A DNA stretch of 64,000 nucleotides from Saturnia japonica (Eukaryota > Arthropoda > Insecta > Lepidoptera > Saturniidae): NCBI GenBank assembly GCA_033032175.1, contig CM065304.1, positions 2,108,001 to 2,172,000 of the forward strand, read 5' to 3'. Below, piece by piece: positions 31,742-43,553 of this stretch. A model generated the notes under the pieces. It was given only the letters and a program-made list of their open reading frames with translations. It was not told the DNA's origin and made no database searches. Positions within the stretch are counted from its first letter, which is position 1. Each line of letters opens with the position of its first letter. A program made the translations under genes and the position numbers.

Positions 31742-31798
31742 ATTTCTTCTAAATTGTTATTTTTCTTTCTCTCGGCTGTAATTTTCTCCGTAGGGGGG

Positions 31799-32098
31799 TG
31801 ATGTGGCGACTTATCACAATAAATAGTTGTTACTTCAGCCACATTCTATTTTGTTTATGATAGACTTTCAAGTCTTGAAAAAGATAAAAGAAGACATCTG
31901 TCACAGACTGACAAGAAGATATATTATTCTGTAATCGATTAAGCGACAAAATAAATACAGTAATATTTGAAACGCTGAGCTGCATTTTTAATTAATAGGA
32001 TCCGCCAAACGATCCTATATACTAAAACCTGTATTATTTTATTACAAAGTAAATGTGCTAAAGCTCTACTGACTAGCATTATTATTGAACACGCCAAA
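31799..32098 (+). repeat. E1 3' LTR, apparently also serving as E2 5' LTR
   Basis: Follows the polypurine tract and begins 'tgatgtggcgacttatcac'. Its last 78 bp (32021-32098) match the end of the E2 3' LTR (36901-36978) with about two mismatches, finishing 'gaacacgccaaa'. The upstream ~220 bp do not match E2's LTR. A primer-binding site follows at once, so one LTR sits between two elements. Confidence 0.75.
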
Positions 32099-32117
32099 TT
32101 GGTGACCACCGACGTTT
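32099..32117 (+). promoter_or_regulatory. Primer-binding site, tRNA-Trp type
   Basis: 'ttggtgaccaccgacgttt' directly follows the LTR. It resembles 'tggtgaccccgacgtg', the complement of the 3' end of tRNA-Trp, the primer used by CsRn1-clade elements. One substitution or small indel is visible in the middle. Confidence 0.75.
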
Positions 32118-32763
32118 GTGACTGATGATCGAATACAATAACAACATAATTATATTCAAAATAATATATGTTGTCGAACTGTCACAGTCGCAACTAATCG
32201 TCAAGGGCTGACCGTGACAACAGCGGCCAAATTTGCGGAGGACAGGACCTCCACCTGGCATCACTGTGGTATATCATAGTGCAGTGTAAGTGCATTGGTG
32301 CGTGTTTCCATTATTCTGAGAGTGCATACCAACAATCTGTAATCTTATTTTTTTAATCTCCTAAATAATTCTGAGTACTATCAATTAATATATTTTTACA
32401 AATAATATTAAACGTAAGTTTTATCAACAAATATTTTGTCATGACTGTATCATGGTTTCCATGTCAACAATAACACCAATAACTATAATTTTAAGGGAGT
32501 GCGTTTAAGGGAGTGGGAATACGACAATTTTGAAATTAATATTTTAATAGGTCGTTTAATTTTTTTTTTTTTTTTTTTTTTTAATTTAAATACTGTACAT
32601 TGTATTTAACATTGTTACAAATAGAATAAGACATAATAGCCTAATTTTTGTGACTAATATTCATTTTTGAATATAATATTTTTGCTGTAAAGCGGTTGAG
32701 GTGTCACATTCTCCCTCACGCCAAACTTTTTATATTTTTGGTCATTTTGGTTTAATAACGTGA

Positions 32764-33972
32764 TATGGCTGATGATAAGTTTAAAATGGAAATTGATAAG
32801 CTTAAAGAGGAGAATGCTATATTACAAGCGCGTCTTTCCAGGGAAAATGAATCTCAAATTTTTTAAATTTCAGCGAAAATACCTCCATTTTGGCCTCACC
32901 GACCTGAGTATTGGTTTGCTACAGCGGAGGCTCAATTCGATATAGAAGTATAACCACTGATTCCACTAAATTTAACTATATAGTCATTCATCTTGATGAA
33001 AAATATGCTCAAGAAATTGAGGATGTTGTGATTCATCCTCCACCTACTGGACAACGGTACAGTAAGCTTAAGCATGAGTTGATTAAACGATTATCTGTAT
33101 CTGAGGAGACACGTATTCGTAAATTATTAGATGGTGAAGAAATTGGTGACCGAAAACCTTCACAGTTTTGGAGACATCTCCATTCTCTGACAGGATCATC
33201 ACCTTTAAATGAAAACTTTCTTCGTCAGTTATGGTTGCGCGCTATTCCACAACACGTTCAGGCTATTTTGGCATCACATGCTGATCTACCAATTGACAAG
33301 ATGACCGATATAGCAGATAAAATTTTAGAAACATATAATTTTAATGTAATGGCTTGTTCCGCTCCGACATCGTCCAGCTCTTCTTTCAATGAAAAAATGG
33401 AACGAAGACTTGATGAGCTTACTCAACAATTTGCTAATCTCTCAACTCACTTGCGTAGTCGTTCTCGTAGCCGATCTATAGAAAAACAGAGGTTGCTTAG
33501 GGATAACTCTGTGCAGAATAAGATTTGTTGGTATCACCAAAAATTCAACACTAAAGCAACTAAGTGTACCAAACCATGCAATTGGATTCCTCCGGAAAAC
33601 CCGAATCAACAATTAGTAGAAGCGGTAACTGATTGTTTTTCTTCCGGCCGCCGTTTATTTGTTACTGATCGGGTTTCCAAGCGGCAGTATTTAATTGACA
33701 CTGGCTCAGACTTATGTTGTTTTCCTAAAAAATATTTAAGAAATCATGTGCAACCAGATGACTACAATCTTGGCGCTGCCAATGGTAGTTCAATTAAAAC
33801 TTATGGTTGCATTAACCTTCGTTTAGATCTAGGTTTAAGAAGGATTTTTGATTGGAATTTTGTCATCGCAGATGTTAGTACAGCTATAATAGGCTCTGAT
33901 TTTCTTAGTTTTTATAACTTATTACCAGATTGCCGACACAAGTGTCTAATTGACGGCCTTGCCAAGTTGTAG
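32764..33972 (+). pseudogene. E2 Gag-protease
   Basis: Begins MADDKFKMEIDKLKEENAIL, which suggests a short coiled coil, stops at ~32866 and resumes 'IPPFWPHRPEYWFATAEAQF'. A frameshift near 32945 leads into the 353-codon frame 32911-33972. That frame holds the Gag core ('GQRYSKLKHELIKRLSVSEE', 'GDRKPSQFWRHLHSL', 'LRQLWLRAIPQHVQAIL'), an Arg/Ser-rich linker, and 'CWYHQKFNTKATKCTKPC', the C-H-C-C knuckle variant characteristic of CsRn1 elements. The protease has 'YLIDTGSDLCCFP' with catalytic DTG and 'AIIGSDFLSFYNL'. Gag and protease share one frame. Confidence 0.9.
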
Positions 33973-34939
33973 TGTCAAAGCTGTGTTTTCTGGTAGTTCA
34001 AGTTTTGCTAATATTTTAGCAGAGTTTCCAGACATAACTCGACCTCCTGGTGTGCCTAGGATTGTAAAGCACAACACGGTGCATTTTATAAAAACCACTG
34101 ACGGACCCCCGGTTTCATGCCGGCCTCGTCGGTTGGCTCCTCAGAAACTCCATGCAGCCAAGCAGGAGTTAGAAACCATGGTGAGTTGCGGAACAGCCCG
34201 ACCATCTAAAAGTGCTTGGTCATCCCCGTTACATATGACCACCAAAAAAGATAACACCTGGCAACCATGTGGCGATTATCGCGCTTTGAACGCCAGAACA
34301 GTACCTGACCGATACCCTGTTCGTCACATTCATGACTTTGCTAATAGTCTCGCTGGTGCTACCGTGTTTAGTACGTGTGACCTAGTAAAAGCATACCATC
34401 AGATTGCCGTTTTTGATGAGGATATTTTGAAGACCGCCATTGTTACTCCGTTTGGCCTCTTCGAATTTCCCTTCATGACCATTGGTCTTCGCAATGCTGG
34501 CCAAACGTTCCAGCGCTTTATCGATGAGGTCACACGGGGTCTCGATTTTTGTTTTCCATACATAGATGATGTACTCGTCTTTTCTCCAGACGAAGCCAGT
34601 CACGCAAGACATTTACGCACCCTTTTTAAGCGTTTTCAAGAATATGGTGTTATTCTCAATCCGTCTAAGTGTATTCTTGGTGTTAGTGAAGTAAAATTTC
34701 TAGGTTACCTGATCAATGCTGAAGGTACAAGTCCTCCTAAGGATCGTGTCCAAAATCTCCTAGATTTCCCTCCGCCTGAAACCGTGCAAGGGATGAGAAA
34801 GTTTTTGGGAATGATAAATTTTTATCTCCGTTTCATTCCCAAAGCTGCACAGTTTCAAGCGCCATTGATTGAAGTTCTTGTTTTCACGCACAGCAAGGGT
34901 GCTAAACCATACCCCTGGACACTTAAGCTGCTGGAATAA
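33950..34939 (+). pseudogene. E2 reverse transcriptase, premature stop
   Basis: A 329-codon frame, shifted relative to protease, with '[18 protein letters not shown]', '[16 protein letters not shown]', '[20 protein letters not shown]', '[13 protein letters not shown]', '[19 protein letters not shown]' and the active site '[14 protein letters not shown]' (YIDD with both Asp). The thumb region has '[10 protein letters not shown]' and '[20 protein letters not shown]'. It stops at TAA 34937-34939, just before the RNase H domain in the same frame, so a single nonsense change cuts pol in two. Confidence 0.92.
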
Positions 34940-36065
34940 TTTGAAGCCTGCAAGAGGAGCCTTAGTGATGCCACGCTTCTTGAACACCCAATATACGGTG
35001 CTGAACTAGGCCTTTTTACCGACGCCTCTAGCGTTCACATTGGTTCTTGTTTGCAGCAGCGAAGTAAGGGAGAATGGGTCCCGCTTGCTTTCTTCAGTAA
35101 GAAGCTTACCCCAAAACAGTCTCAATGGCCGGTCTATTACAGGGAACTTTTAGCGGTGTACGAAAGTGTACAACACTTTCGACATATTTTGGAGATTCGG
35201 CATTGTACAATTTTTATTGATCATAAACCACTGTTGTATGCTTTTGTACAACGGAGAGATAAACTACCTACATCCCAACTTAACCAATTGTCTTTTATAA
35301 GCCAGTTTACTACTGATATACAACATATCAGAGGAGAAGACAATGTCGTAGCTGACGCTATGTCACGAATCAGTGCCATTACTCTAGAGCAAGAGTACGA
35401 AACCCTTGCCAAGTTGCAGGAAGCTGACGAACAGCTAGCAGAACTTATAAGGTCTGGCTTGTCTAGTTTGAAGCTAATCACGATTGCAGTTCCTGGCACT
35501 AGTATTTCCTTAATATGTGATACTACTACTGACAAACCACGTCCATATGTCCCTCCTAAGTTACGTCGTGTTATTTTTAATAAGTTACACAGTCTTAGCC
35601 ATCCTGGTCCGAAGGCTACTTTACGTATAGTTGCGGAACGGTACGTTTGGCCTTCAATAAATAAAGATTGCCGTCAGTGGTCTCGTACGTGTGAGGCTTG
35701 TCAGAAGAGTAAAGTTTCAAGACACAATTATGCTCCACTTGGAACTTTTGACACACCATCTGGTCGTTTTCTTCACGTCCATATAGATATAATAGGATAC
35801 TTACCTGTCTGTGACGACTACCGCTATTATCTCACAGCTATTGATAGAGTCACCAGATGGCCAGAAGTTTGGCCGATGCGCACCACCACCGCCGAGGAAG
35901 TAGCGGATACTTTCACGAGAGAATGGATACCACGATTTGGTGTTCTCTCTATTATTACGACCGACCGCGGTACACAATTTGAATCCGACCTTTTTCTAGG
36001 ACTTATATGCAGTTTCGCCACTAAAAGAAATAGAACTACACAGCTTACCACCCAGCAGCGAACGG
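34940..36065 (+). pseudogene. E2 RNase H-integrase core
   Basis: Continues in the RT frame: 'LFTDASSVHIGSCLQQR', 'VYYRELLAVYESVQHFRHIL' and 'IFIDHKPL' are the RNase H motifs. The integrase zinc finger is 'HSLSHPG' with 'CEACQKSK', and the core has 'HIDIIGYLP' and 'TTDRGTQFES'. A frameshift near 36045 replaces the expected Glu block in this frame; the Glu-containing 'MIERIHRQ' starts in another frame at 36067. Confidence 0.9.
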
Positions 36066-36066
36066 A

Positions 36067-36774
36067 ATGATTGAACGCATCCATCGTCAACTTAAAGCAT
36101 CATTAATGTGTCATGGGAGTTCTTGGACAAAAGCTCTTCCATTTGTACTTTTGGGAATGCGTTCAGCTTTTAAAGAAGATATTAAAGCTACTTGTGCAGA
36201 AATGCTTTATGGAGAAAATCTTCGGCTTCCTGGTGAGTTGTTAGCTAATTTTCCTGGAGTGGGTACTTCTGGAGAAGTGTTTGATTTGGTTGTGAAACTA
36301 CGTCAACATATGTCGAAAACTCGACCAGTACCAGCGTCACGTCATACGAAGACAGGTTCTTTTATTTTCAAAGATTTAATTACGTGTTCTCATGTGTTCT
36401 TGTGGGATGATGCAGTCCGGCGTCCTTTGCAGCCTCCCTATTCTGGTCCATACCAGGTCATTCAGAGGGCAAGTGATGGAAAGACCCTAACTATTGACTA
36501 CAAAGGGAAACATATGGTTGTAAGCGTAGACCGCGTGAAACCGGCTTTGATTAAGGAATCAGATTCAATTCCTGTTTCTACGACACCGAGGATACCTCAG
36601 TTGTCGCCAACGTCTTACCGGCAACCTACAACTATCACACCGACTGTGGCTGTACCTACGTCTCCTCTGCAATCGACTGCTGTCCCACTGCCTGTTGCTG
36701 TACCTACATGTCAACCTCAGCCATATACAACACGATCAGGCAGACGAGTTAAATTCAAAATTTTTGATGATTAA
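36067..36774 (+). pseudogene. E2 integrase C-terminal part
   Basis: A 235-codon frame starting at the catalytic-Glu block 'MIERIHRQLKASL', then 'SSWTKALPFVLLGMRSAF', 'YGENLRLPGELL', and the C-terminal domain 'SHVFLWDDAVRRPLQPPYSG' with 'SVDRVKPA'. A Pro/Thr-rich tail ends 'TRSGRRVKFKIFDD'. Matches the E1 C terminus in order and length. Confidence 0.9.
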
Positions 36775-36796
36775 CGCAATGCTCTCCTTATGGGGG

Positions 36797-36978
36797 TGAT
36801 TCTTGGCTGTTTCTAATCGTTAATATTAAAAGGTACTTAAGTGATGACATATCAGAGATACATATAAAATTCAGACGGTTGGTTTCACGTCACGTTATGT
36901 ACTAAAACCTGTATTATTTTATTACAAAGTAAATGTGCTATAGCCCTACTGACTAGCATTATTATTGAACACGCCAAA
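36797..36978 (+). repeat. E2 3' LTR (short)
   Basis: Starts 'tgattcttggctgtttc' after the G-run and ends 'gaacacgccaaa'. At about 182 bp it is shorter than the 300-bp LTR at 31799. Only the last 78 bp match, so the U3 part has been deleted or exchanged. Confidence 0.7.
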
Positions 36979-37019
36979 ACGTGATTTTACAGCTTAGAAA
37001 GAGCTTGACTTCTAAATAA

Positions 37020-37229
37020 TCCAAATTTTTCAATTATGATCTATCTGATGACGTATTGATGCAAATGGGAAGTAACGAAAAATATAAATTATGGATAACT
37101 CAATCATATGTGGATATCACAGAGCCACAGCCAGGTCCATCTGGTTCTGGGACTCTTCAAACATTTCCAACCGACGACGCAGAGGATGACTATTCGGTTG
37201 ATGACTGTTTCTCTATTAAACAAAAATAA
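37020..37229 (+). other. Small unassigned open frame, acidic, Pro-Gly-rich
   Basis: Plus-strand frame ending at TAA 37227-37229, with 'YDLSDDVLMQMGSNEKYKLW' and 'EPQPGPSGSGTLQTFPTDDA' followed by an acidic stretch 'EDDYSVDD'. The composition looks like real linker protein, not translated AT-rich noise. It has no in-frame ATG near its left edge and may be an exon or a TE scrap. No family recognised. Confidence 0.3.
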
Positions 37230-38319
37230 GTTTCAAAACGAACGAGACAATTTTATTGTAGAACAGATCTATAGGTTTTGTTATAAGGACTATAATTGAA
37301 TGAACGGTGTACCGTTACAAGAAACTACTTTAAATTTGTAGTAACGAATAAGCTCCAATGAATCGTATTACTAACGATATACAATACAAATTTGGTTGTA
37401 AAAGAAAAACGAAAACGAAGGAACGAATAAAAACTGGTTTTTGGTTAAACGTCAAACGTTCGTTTTTTCAGTAGGTACAGTTTGTTCTCGAAATTAAGAA
37501 AAAAGAGTTTTTTTATAACCGGTTCTAAGAACGGTTCTTTGATTGTAAAAAAGCGTTTCGTTACGTTTTACGAAAAAACAGAAACGACCCAGCACTATCA
37601 CCTATGTATTACTCTACTCTATGGTCTCGGCGTCTTCTCCTCTGGTTATTGGTCTATGGTCTTCACCTAATACTTTCTAATTGGGCCTTTGGAGTTTATG
37701 TCGGCAGTGTTGCCAAGTTGGCCATTTTGTGGCTATATCTGGCAACATTTAAAAGTGGTTTAGTCAAAAATATCAAATATTAGTGGCTAAATATTTTAGC
37801 CACGAATTATAGATTATACAACATGTAACATAATAAACGCACACTGTGAAAACACTTTGTTCAGATTGGGCTACTAAATCGATTTCAGTTGTTTTTAAAA
37901 TAGGTAATTTTTTACCGAAAAATAGTCAAAAAGAAGTAAATTAATCACCCCCTCGTCGAACAATCGAAACAAACAAAAATAAAACATAAATCTTGAAGTT
38001 TGAAATGGATCTTGAAGTGACATGTTGTTGTTTTTATTTTTAATTCATTTACTTTTACAGGTTTGATTTTTGTGCATTTTGAAGTGGATTATAAATACTA
38101 ACTAAGAGCATGCATTTTGGGATCCCACAAAATTTCCCTAGATTGTTCTAACAAGGAGGCCACCATCTTGTTGTTCTCAACTTTGTATATTATGTATATA
38201 CTACGAAAGCTTGAGAACATTGAAGTTTTAAAAATCGATAATTGGCTAATCGAAATGGCTACCTATTCGGCAACGTAGGAATTTAAGAATATTTTGTCTT
38301 CTTTTCTCCGTACTTAATA
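37230..38319. other. AT-rich non-coding DNA, no gene recognised
   Basis: Runs of A/T. A short palindrome 'aaccggttctaagaacggtt' lies at about 37518-37537. No coding frame of substance. Confidence 0.4.
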
Positions 38320-38755
38320 ATCCCAAATCCCCTAAATATTTAAAAACACTTTTTCAATCTCTCGCGGATACGCATAATAGACAGCTAAGGTCTTCTGATT
38401 CTTTAATTCTCAGTATACCAAGTCATCATATTAATTTCCGCGACCAATCCTTCGCCGTTACAGCAGCACGACTGTGGAATTCGCTTCCTATCAATATCCA
38501 ACAGGCCAACTCTCGAAATTCCTTCAAGTATTCGCTACGTAGGTTTTACTTGGAGCAATTGAATACTTCTTAATAATATATAATCTTAATAATCGTTATA
38601 AACTTCTTTTTTTTTTACTTAACATTATGCACACCTTGCATATACCTTTCCCTTGCTCCCTTGGAAGACTGGCAGAGAATGCTTTTTAGCATTAAGTCCT
38701 CCATTTGTACTTTTTTTTTTTGTGCAATAAAGAATATAATAATAATAATAATAAT
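38320..38755 (+). pseudogene. LINE ORF2 C terminus with 3' UTR and (TAA)n tail
   Basis: Plus-strand frame from ~38322: 'PKSPKYLKTLFQSLADTHNR', 'SLILSIPSHHINFRDQSF', 'AVTAARLWNSLPINIQQA', 'SFKYSLRRFYLEQLNTS', stop at 38571-38573. 'ARLWNSLP' followed by 'SFK..LR..' is a common C-terminal signature of insect LINE reverse transcriptase proteins. The 3' UTR has a T-run and AATAAA at 38726-38731, then a (TAA)n tail to ~38755. Upstream RT is missing, consistent with 5' truncation. Clade not determined. Confidence 0.75.
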
Positions 38756-39149
38756 TGATACTAATTAAAGTATTAAAAATGATCAATAATGGCTTGTCAC
38801 GTTGATGCAATCACTATTTCCATCTTTTAATAACTGTCAAAAAATGGTCAAGTCTAGAGGTGTTATAATAGGCTGATATTTTGGTATTACTAATAAAGGA
38901 TACATTAGTTAACTCGTATTAGGCCCCGTATTTATTATTTGGTATTCGTCACCGATTCGATATTCGCTATTCGCTACCTACTTGAATCTAATACTGACAT
39001 TAAGCGAATCTATTCTCAGTATTATTTATACCTACATAAAGAATGTGTGTATGAAATAAAAGATTGTTGTGAATATTTATTATAATTATCCGTATGCTTA
39101 TTATATAACGTAAATGAAATAGTGGTTAAATTTTCTTTCATATTGATAA
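38756..39149. other. Non-coding, no gene recognised
   Basis: AT-rich; nothing recognised apart from imperfect short repeats ('ttcgatattcgctattcgct' near 38955). Confidence 0.4.
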
Positions 39150-39660
39150 ACTAGCTGTGCCCGCGGCTTCGCTCACGTGGACTACAGAATGCCCACGCGA
39201 ATCTTGCTCCGCCGCTCCCGGCTATTTTAAAGACAATAATGCTTATTGTGGGTGTTCCTTAGAAGATAGATGTATACTCTCCCTGACTTTTTTGTAGGTA
39301 TTTTTAATGTCTACAACTATTTAGTACGTTAATTTGCTGTATCTCTATAGTTTACTCAGCGTAAGCCATTTTAAGCGCCCAAATTGATTCGCCATGACCA
39401 GTTGTTCCCCTAACTCTTATTCTAAAATAAAGGTAGTCTAAGTTACTTCCTATAAAATCAGCTATCTACCAGTGAAAATCCTGTCGAAATCAGTCCAACC
39501 GTTTCGGAGATTACCCGGAACAAACAGACAGACAAGAATTTTAAAAATGTGTTTTTTATTATAGGTATCGTATATACTTTCATACGCATTTAGTAAAAAA
39601 AGTACTGTTATTTTGACATTACAAACAGACACTTCAATTTTATTAATTATAGATTACGGA
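39150..39660 (+). repeat. Dispersed lepidopteran repeat ('ctagctgtgcccgcggctt')
   Basis: Starts 'ctagctgtgcccgcggctt' and has 'gtccaaccgtttcggagatt' (39493), 'aaacagacagacaagaattt', 'atacgcatttagtaaaaaaa' and 'attacaaacagacactt'. This arrangement is typical of a very abundant repeat in moth and butterfly genomes. The left breakpoint of the 16,383-bp duplication lies inside it, at 39493. Confidence 0.65.
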
Positions 39661-39914
39661 CTATCGTTAACATCAAAATCTTTGTTATATTAAAATATAT
39701 TATGTTAAAAAATATCACAATGTCATGTACTACAATTATAGATTTTTATATATGTCCATTAAAAACGTCAATCGATTGATTTTTTAGTTTATTGAAAACA
39801 TAAAATAATAAATATTTACACTTCAAATTATCAAAAATATATAGATACATATCTACGTAATTTCTGCGAAGTAATTGCTTTTTATCTTTCATATCTTAAC
39901 GTCATATCTTTGTC

Positions 39915-40348
39915 GTACTGTGGAGCTGTCTCCCGGCAAGTGTGTTCTCTCTTTCCTACTGTATGGAGTCCTTCAAACATGATGTGAAGAGATTATATTT
40001 ATTTAGCTTAGCTTATCTTATTAGCTTGTTTGTTTCATTCCAATGAATGATATTTTTTTTTATATGGCTTCTGCCTATGTAAGCTATTTCACCAATGTCA
40101 AGTGTGGCAAATACACATTTTAGAATTCATTTACCAATTGATCATTGTATTGTAGAAAGATTGATGACGTGCATCATTTACTGATGGAGTGTGACAAAAA
40201 TGGGATTGAAAGAGTGTCACTAATGAATAGTATGAACTTAAACTGTCAAATTATAGGTATTTATCATAGTATTTTAGTAGAACCTTGTTCAGATGAAGCC
40301 AAGAGTTTGTATGACCTGGTAGTGCTGTCTCATCACCGACTCTCCTGA
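39915..40348 (+). pseudogene. LINE ORF2 C-terminal scraps
   Basis: One piece (about 39917-40015) reads 'LWSCLPASVFSLSYCMESFK' followed by 'HDVKRLYLFSL', resembling the 'LWN.LP...F...Y..ESFK..V.R.L' end of insect LINE proteins. The next (about 40100-40348) reads 'RIHLPIDHCI' and, in a shifted frame, 'CRKIDDVHHLLMECDKNGIE', the Cys/His cluster found after RT in several LINE clades. Both are dead fragments. The second copy is at 56298-56731. Confidence 0.6.
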
Positions 40349-42035
40349 TTTGATGCTACTATGAATTGGGTACAATGGGATTGAAATATTCAGTAGAATA
40401 AAAGTCTCTAAAAAAAATAATTGTAGAATACCCTATGAATAACTTTATTGTTACCCTGTCCATTGTACCTGCTTTGAGAACCTTAAAAAATGTGTGTAGG
40501 CACGCCTGGTCATATGACGGCGGGTCTTAAACCTGCCAGGAACTTGCATTGTTATTGAAATCAATAATATTTTTTCTATAGCTTGTAAAGGACATTGGAA
40601 GTACCCAATTAAATTATGAAAACAATTATGATAATTGCATCTACAAATTGAAACTGTTTACAGAAAGAGGTGACATGGCACTCGCACCTGCCCCACAGAG
40701 TTTTGCTGTAGGTTTCAGCCGATTACATATTGATTCTATGGCCTTTGTCTTGCTGGTTGGCACTTAGTTTCACTATACAGGAGGTGGGTGCCGATTTCGA
40801 TGGAGTTATTATGGTACAATAAAAATTATAACACTCTATTATAAAAGAAAAGCCTAGTATTATAAATAAGAGAAAGCATTGGATAGTTATACTATAGTCG
40901 TACTAGTTCGTGCGTGACTGACCTATGTTTCCAACTGACGATAACGGAGGTGTGTATTGTGGCGGAGAAAGGGAACGCTTGCAATTGCGTGACGTAGGCG
41001 CGCAGTCACAGTACACTTAAGTAAGCAGTGTTATGTCTTCATACAAACGGCCTAAACGAAATCTAGGAAAACTTCAGTACACAATAGTTGTGAGTACTGT
41101 CACGTATGAAATGTCCTACGAGAGATCGCGGAAATAAATTATCATTTTTGAGATTTTTTAACATTCTTAGGCGGCAACATATGGTATTGTTGCCATAATA
41201 AATTTTCTATAAGCCAACTGCTGGCAACATTGGTGGATTGGTAGTATATGCGATTGACATTCTCACCTCCCTCTTTGACATCCCCGTCGACGTGTTTAGC
41301 CGTCTCCTTCTGTCATTGGCTAAGCACGTCGAACATTTGACAAAATATCGGTGGGGGGAGTAGCTGCTATTCAATAGTACATTACATGTTTTCGTCAAGT
41401 ATGAAGTGCAGTGAAAAGTGAATTTGGTGGTGTCAATTGTTTATATAAACGATAATTGCGGCGATAAAGGTAATGATTCTTTCGATATTAAATATATGTT
41501 CAGTGATATATTGTCGAATATTCGTGCTTTCATCATTAAAATAAATAGCATCGGTCCGCTAGTGCAGCGATTGTAGGTTATGCTATAATTGACAAAACTA
41601 TAACAACAAGTTAACAGAACTATTTGTATTTATGCGTACAAATAAATGTAACTAGATCAATTCATTTGTCATTTCCATTTACCTCCTTCTCTATATCCAT
41701 ACTTAAAAATGTTACTTTTTATATTTATGGAGTAGGTAGATGAATAATAACTCCGATTTTAGGTATTTACTTATTTATTAATTTCGTTTAACATGTAGAA
41801 CTCTATACACTTTCTTATTTTAATCGTCTAGCTGCTTCCATATGCTGTAGGTAATGAATGGGCTTATTATATATTGAACTATACTGACATAGAGTCGTAT
41901 ATTATAATCTATCCATATAAATTACATAATTAATTCTTAAACCCTTATTTAATGCATTTACTTATTTACAAAACTATAATTTATTAATCCATATATTTTT
42001 CACTACTTAAATCTTTCAATAAAATGCTTTAAAGT
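40349..42035. other. Non-coding, no gene recognised
   Basis: Mostly AT-rich. A more balanced patch at 40900-41020 and 41240-41370 ('cgtcgacgtgtttagccgtc') has no convincing frame. Repeated unchanged at 56732-58418. Confidence 0.4.
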
Positions 42036-42300
42036 TTATTTACAATTGCGGGAGCTGCACAATAGCGAGTAGATAAGGAGCAAACCCCGCCTACTTCGTC
42101 TGGTACTCGCGTCGCACGACTCGTGACTAGCTTCTACATAGCGAACCGACGCGACGCCGCGGAGCCTACGCGGTATTTGGCGCTCTTTATTTTTATTACA
42201 ATCGCGCGGGAAGTTACGATTTGATCTTCTTCTTCTATTTTCAATCTTGGCAACCCAGTCAACTTTAGAGACTAATACTGCCATTTTCAAGTTATGCGAA
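42036..42300 (-). other. GC-rich patch with unassigned 84-codon frame
   Basis: The minus-strand frame starting MKMAVLVSKVDWVAKIENRR is Arg-rich because of the GC-rich patch at 42050-42200 ('cgcgacgccgcggagcctac'). AATAAA-like motifs follow. It may be part of an unknown element 3' of the I-type LINE or a promoter-like CpG patch. No family recognised. Second copy 58419-58683. Confidence 0.3.
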
Positions 42301-42417
42301 TTCGATACTTTAGGCGGGTAAATGAAGAAGTGGCAATAAATAAATACAATTAAAAATAATATTAGAAACCTACAATGACAATTTATGATGATTAAGAAAT
42401 TTTATTAATGATTTAAT

Positions 42418-43553
42418 TTAAATATTATTATTGAGAGATAGGATAGATGACAGTTCGCAAGGAAGAATAGCCTTATAATTACACAAAATATCATACAGTG
42501 GTAAAGAGTTATAAAGAGAACAGTTGAAGAGAATATGCATAATGTTACCCTCTTCCAGACCACACTCACAGATAGATGTATCTCTAATTCTTAATTTGTT
42601 CAGGTGGACTGGCGAAGAACAGTGGCCAAACCTTAGCCTCGAAATAATAGTTGTAATTTTCTTACTGAATCTCCATTTGGAGAACCACGGTTTTAGAGCA
42701 ATTGAAGATTGAAATCTTTTATAAAATTTACCTTTGCTTGAATGACCCCAGTGCATATTCCACCTTTCAACCAAGTCTTGACGAGGTAGAAAAGAAAGTA
42801 AATCCTGGCTATATAAATAATTATCAGGAGCACCTTGAAAAGCTGCCAATTTAGCCAAACCATCAGCATTTTCATTACCATGGATACCTGAATGACCAGG
42901 AATCCATATCAAGGAAACTTGTAAACCTAGTTGCACACAGTATTTCAGTTTGTTTTTAATTACAAGAGAAATAGGTGACAAATTTTTTTTTAAAAGGATT
43001 ATGTAAAAGAGATTGTAGACAACTTAAAGAATCCGTAAAGATCACAGCCCTGGCAATTTTTTCCGTTATGATATAGCTGATACATTCCAAAATAGCTAAG
43101 CATTCCCCAGAAAAGTTAGATATTAGAGAAGAGTATTTAAAAAGTTTAAAATATCCAGAGGAAATTTGATAAAAAGCAGCACCTACTCCTTGTTTATTAT
43201 TTTGAATGGTTGAAACATTTCCAAAAAAATCTGAAAATTTCCTTTAAGCGGTTCAACAGATTTAAATGAATCAGTAAAAAAAAACTTCCAGCATTAGGAG
43301 CGTTCTTTTTAATAAAATTCAGAAGTTTGGAATCGGTATTTGACATATTTTTTTCTATACCTATGGATAATCTTACATCAGGTTGGAAAATAAGCACACT
43401 GTAATCAAAAAAGAAGAGAGGATTACATGGAAAATTTGTGATTGTACATTCCTGTTTATGTAAATTCCTGAGACTATGAATTAAATGCGGCAGAGGCCTT
43501 CAATGCCAGTAGCTATTATTTTTATCAATAAGGCTATCAAGATAAGTTTTTTT
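42418..43553 (-). pseudogene. I-type LINE RNase H and C terminus, frameshifted
   Basis: Pieces in two frames carry RNase H1 catalytic blocks: 'AGSFFFTDSFKSVEPLKG' (about 43295-43240, first Asp), 'FSGECLAILECISYI' (about 43115-43070, Glu) and 'AVIFTDSLSCLQSLLHNP' (about 43050-43000, Asp). After a frameshift at the A-run near 42985 comes 'VSLIWIPGHSGIHGNENADG' (His and Asp). The C terminus contains 'LRFGHCSSPVHLNKL' and the Cys/His cluster 'CECGLEEGNIMHILFNC'. The domain is whole in extent but split by a stop at 43554 and frameshifts. Confidence 0.9.

Larger units (their letters stand above)
27676..32098 (+). mobile_element. CsRn1/Kabuki-type Ty3 retrotransposon E1 (degenerate)
   Basis: Plus-strand order gag, protease, RT, RNase H, integrase, then a polypurine tract 'taggggggtga' (31793-31800) and a 3' LTR. 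The 5' LTR is lost in the gap. Affiliation comes from close similarity of every domain to the neighbouring element E2, which shows the CHCC Gag motif and tRNA-Trp-type primer site. Confidence 0.88.
32099..36978 (+). mobile_element. CsRn1/Kabuki-type Ty3 retrotransposon E2
   Basis: Plus-strand element with primer site, long leader (32118-32763, non-coding, with a T-run at ~32560-32582), gag-protease, RT, RNase H-integrase, polypurine tract 'atgggggtga' (36789-36798) and 3' LTR. Better preserved than E1: four broken points are visible (a stop in gag, a frameshift in gag, a shift between protease and RT, a stop after RT, and a frameshift in integrase being the main ones). No envelope-like gene. 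Confidence 0.9.

Noticed and set aside
33950..33972. Programmed frameshift between E2 protease and RT
   Set aside because: The shift falls inside pol and other lesions of mutational type are nearby; no slippery heptamer seen.
41207..41398. 63-codon minus-strand frame repeated at 57590-57781
   Set aside because: Identical only through the tandem duplication; no recognisable motif.
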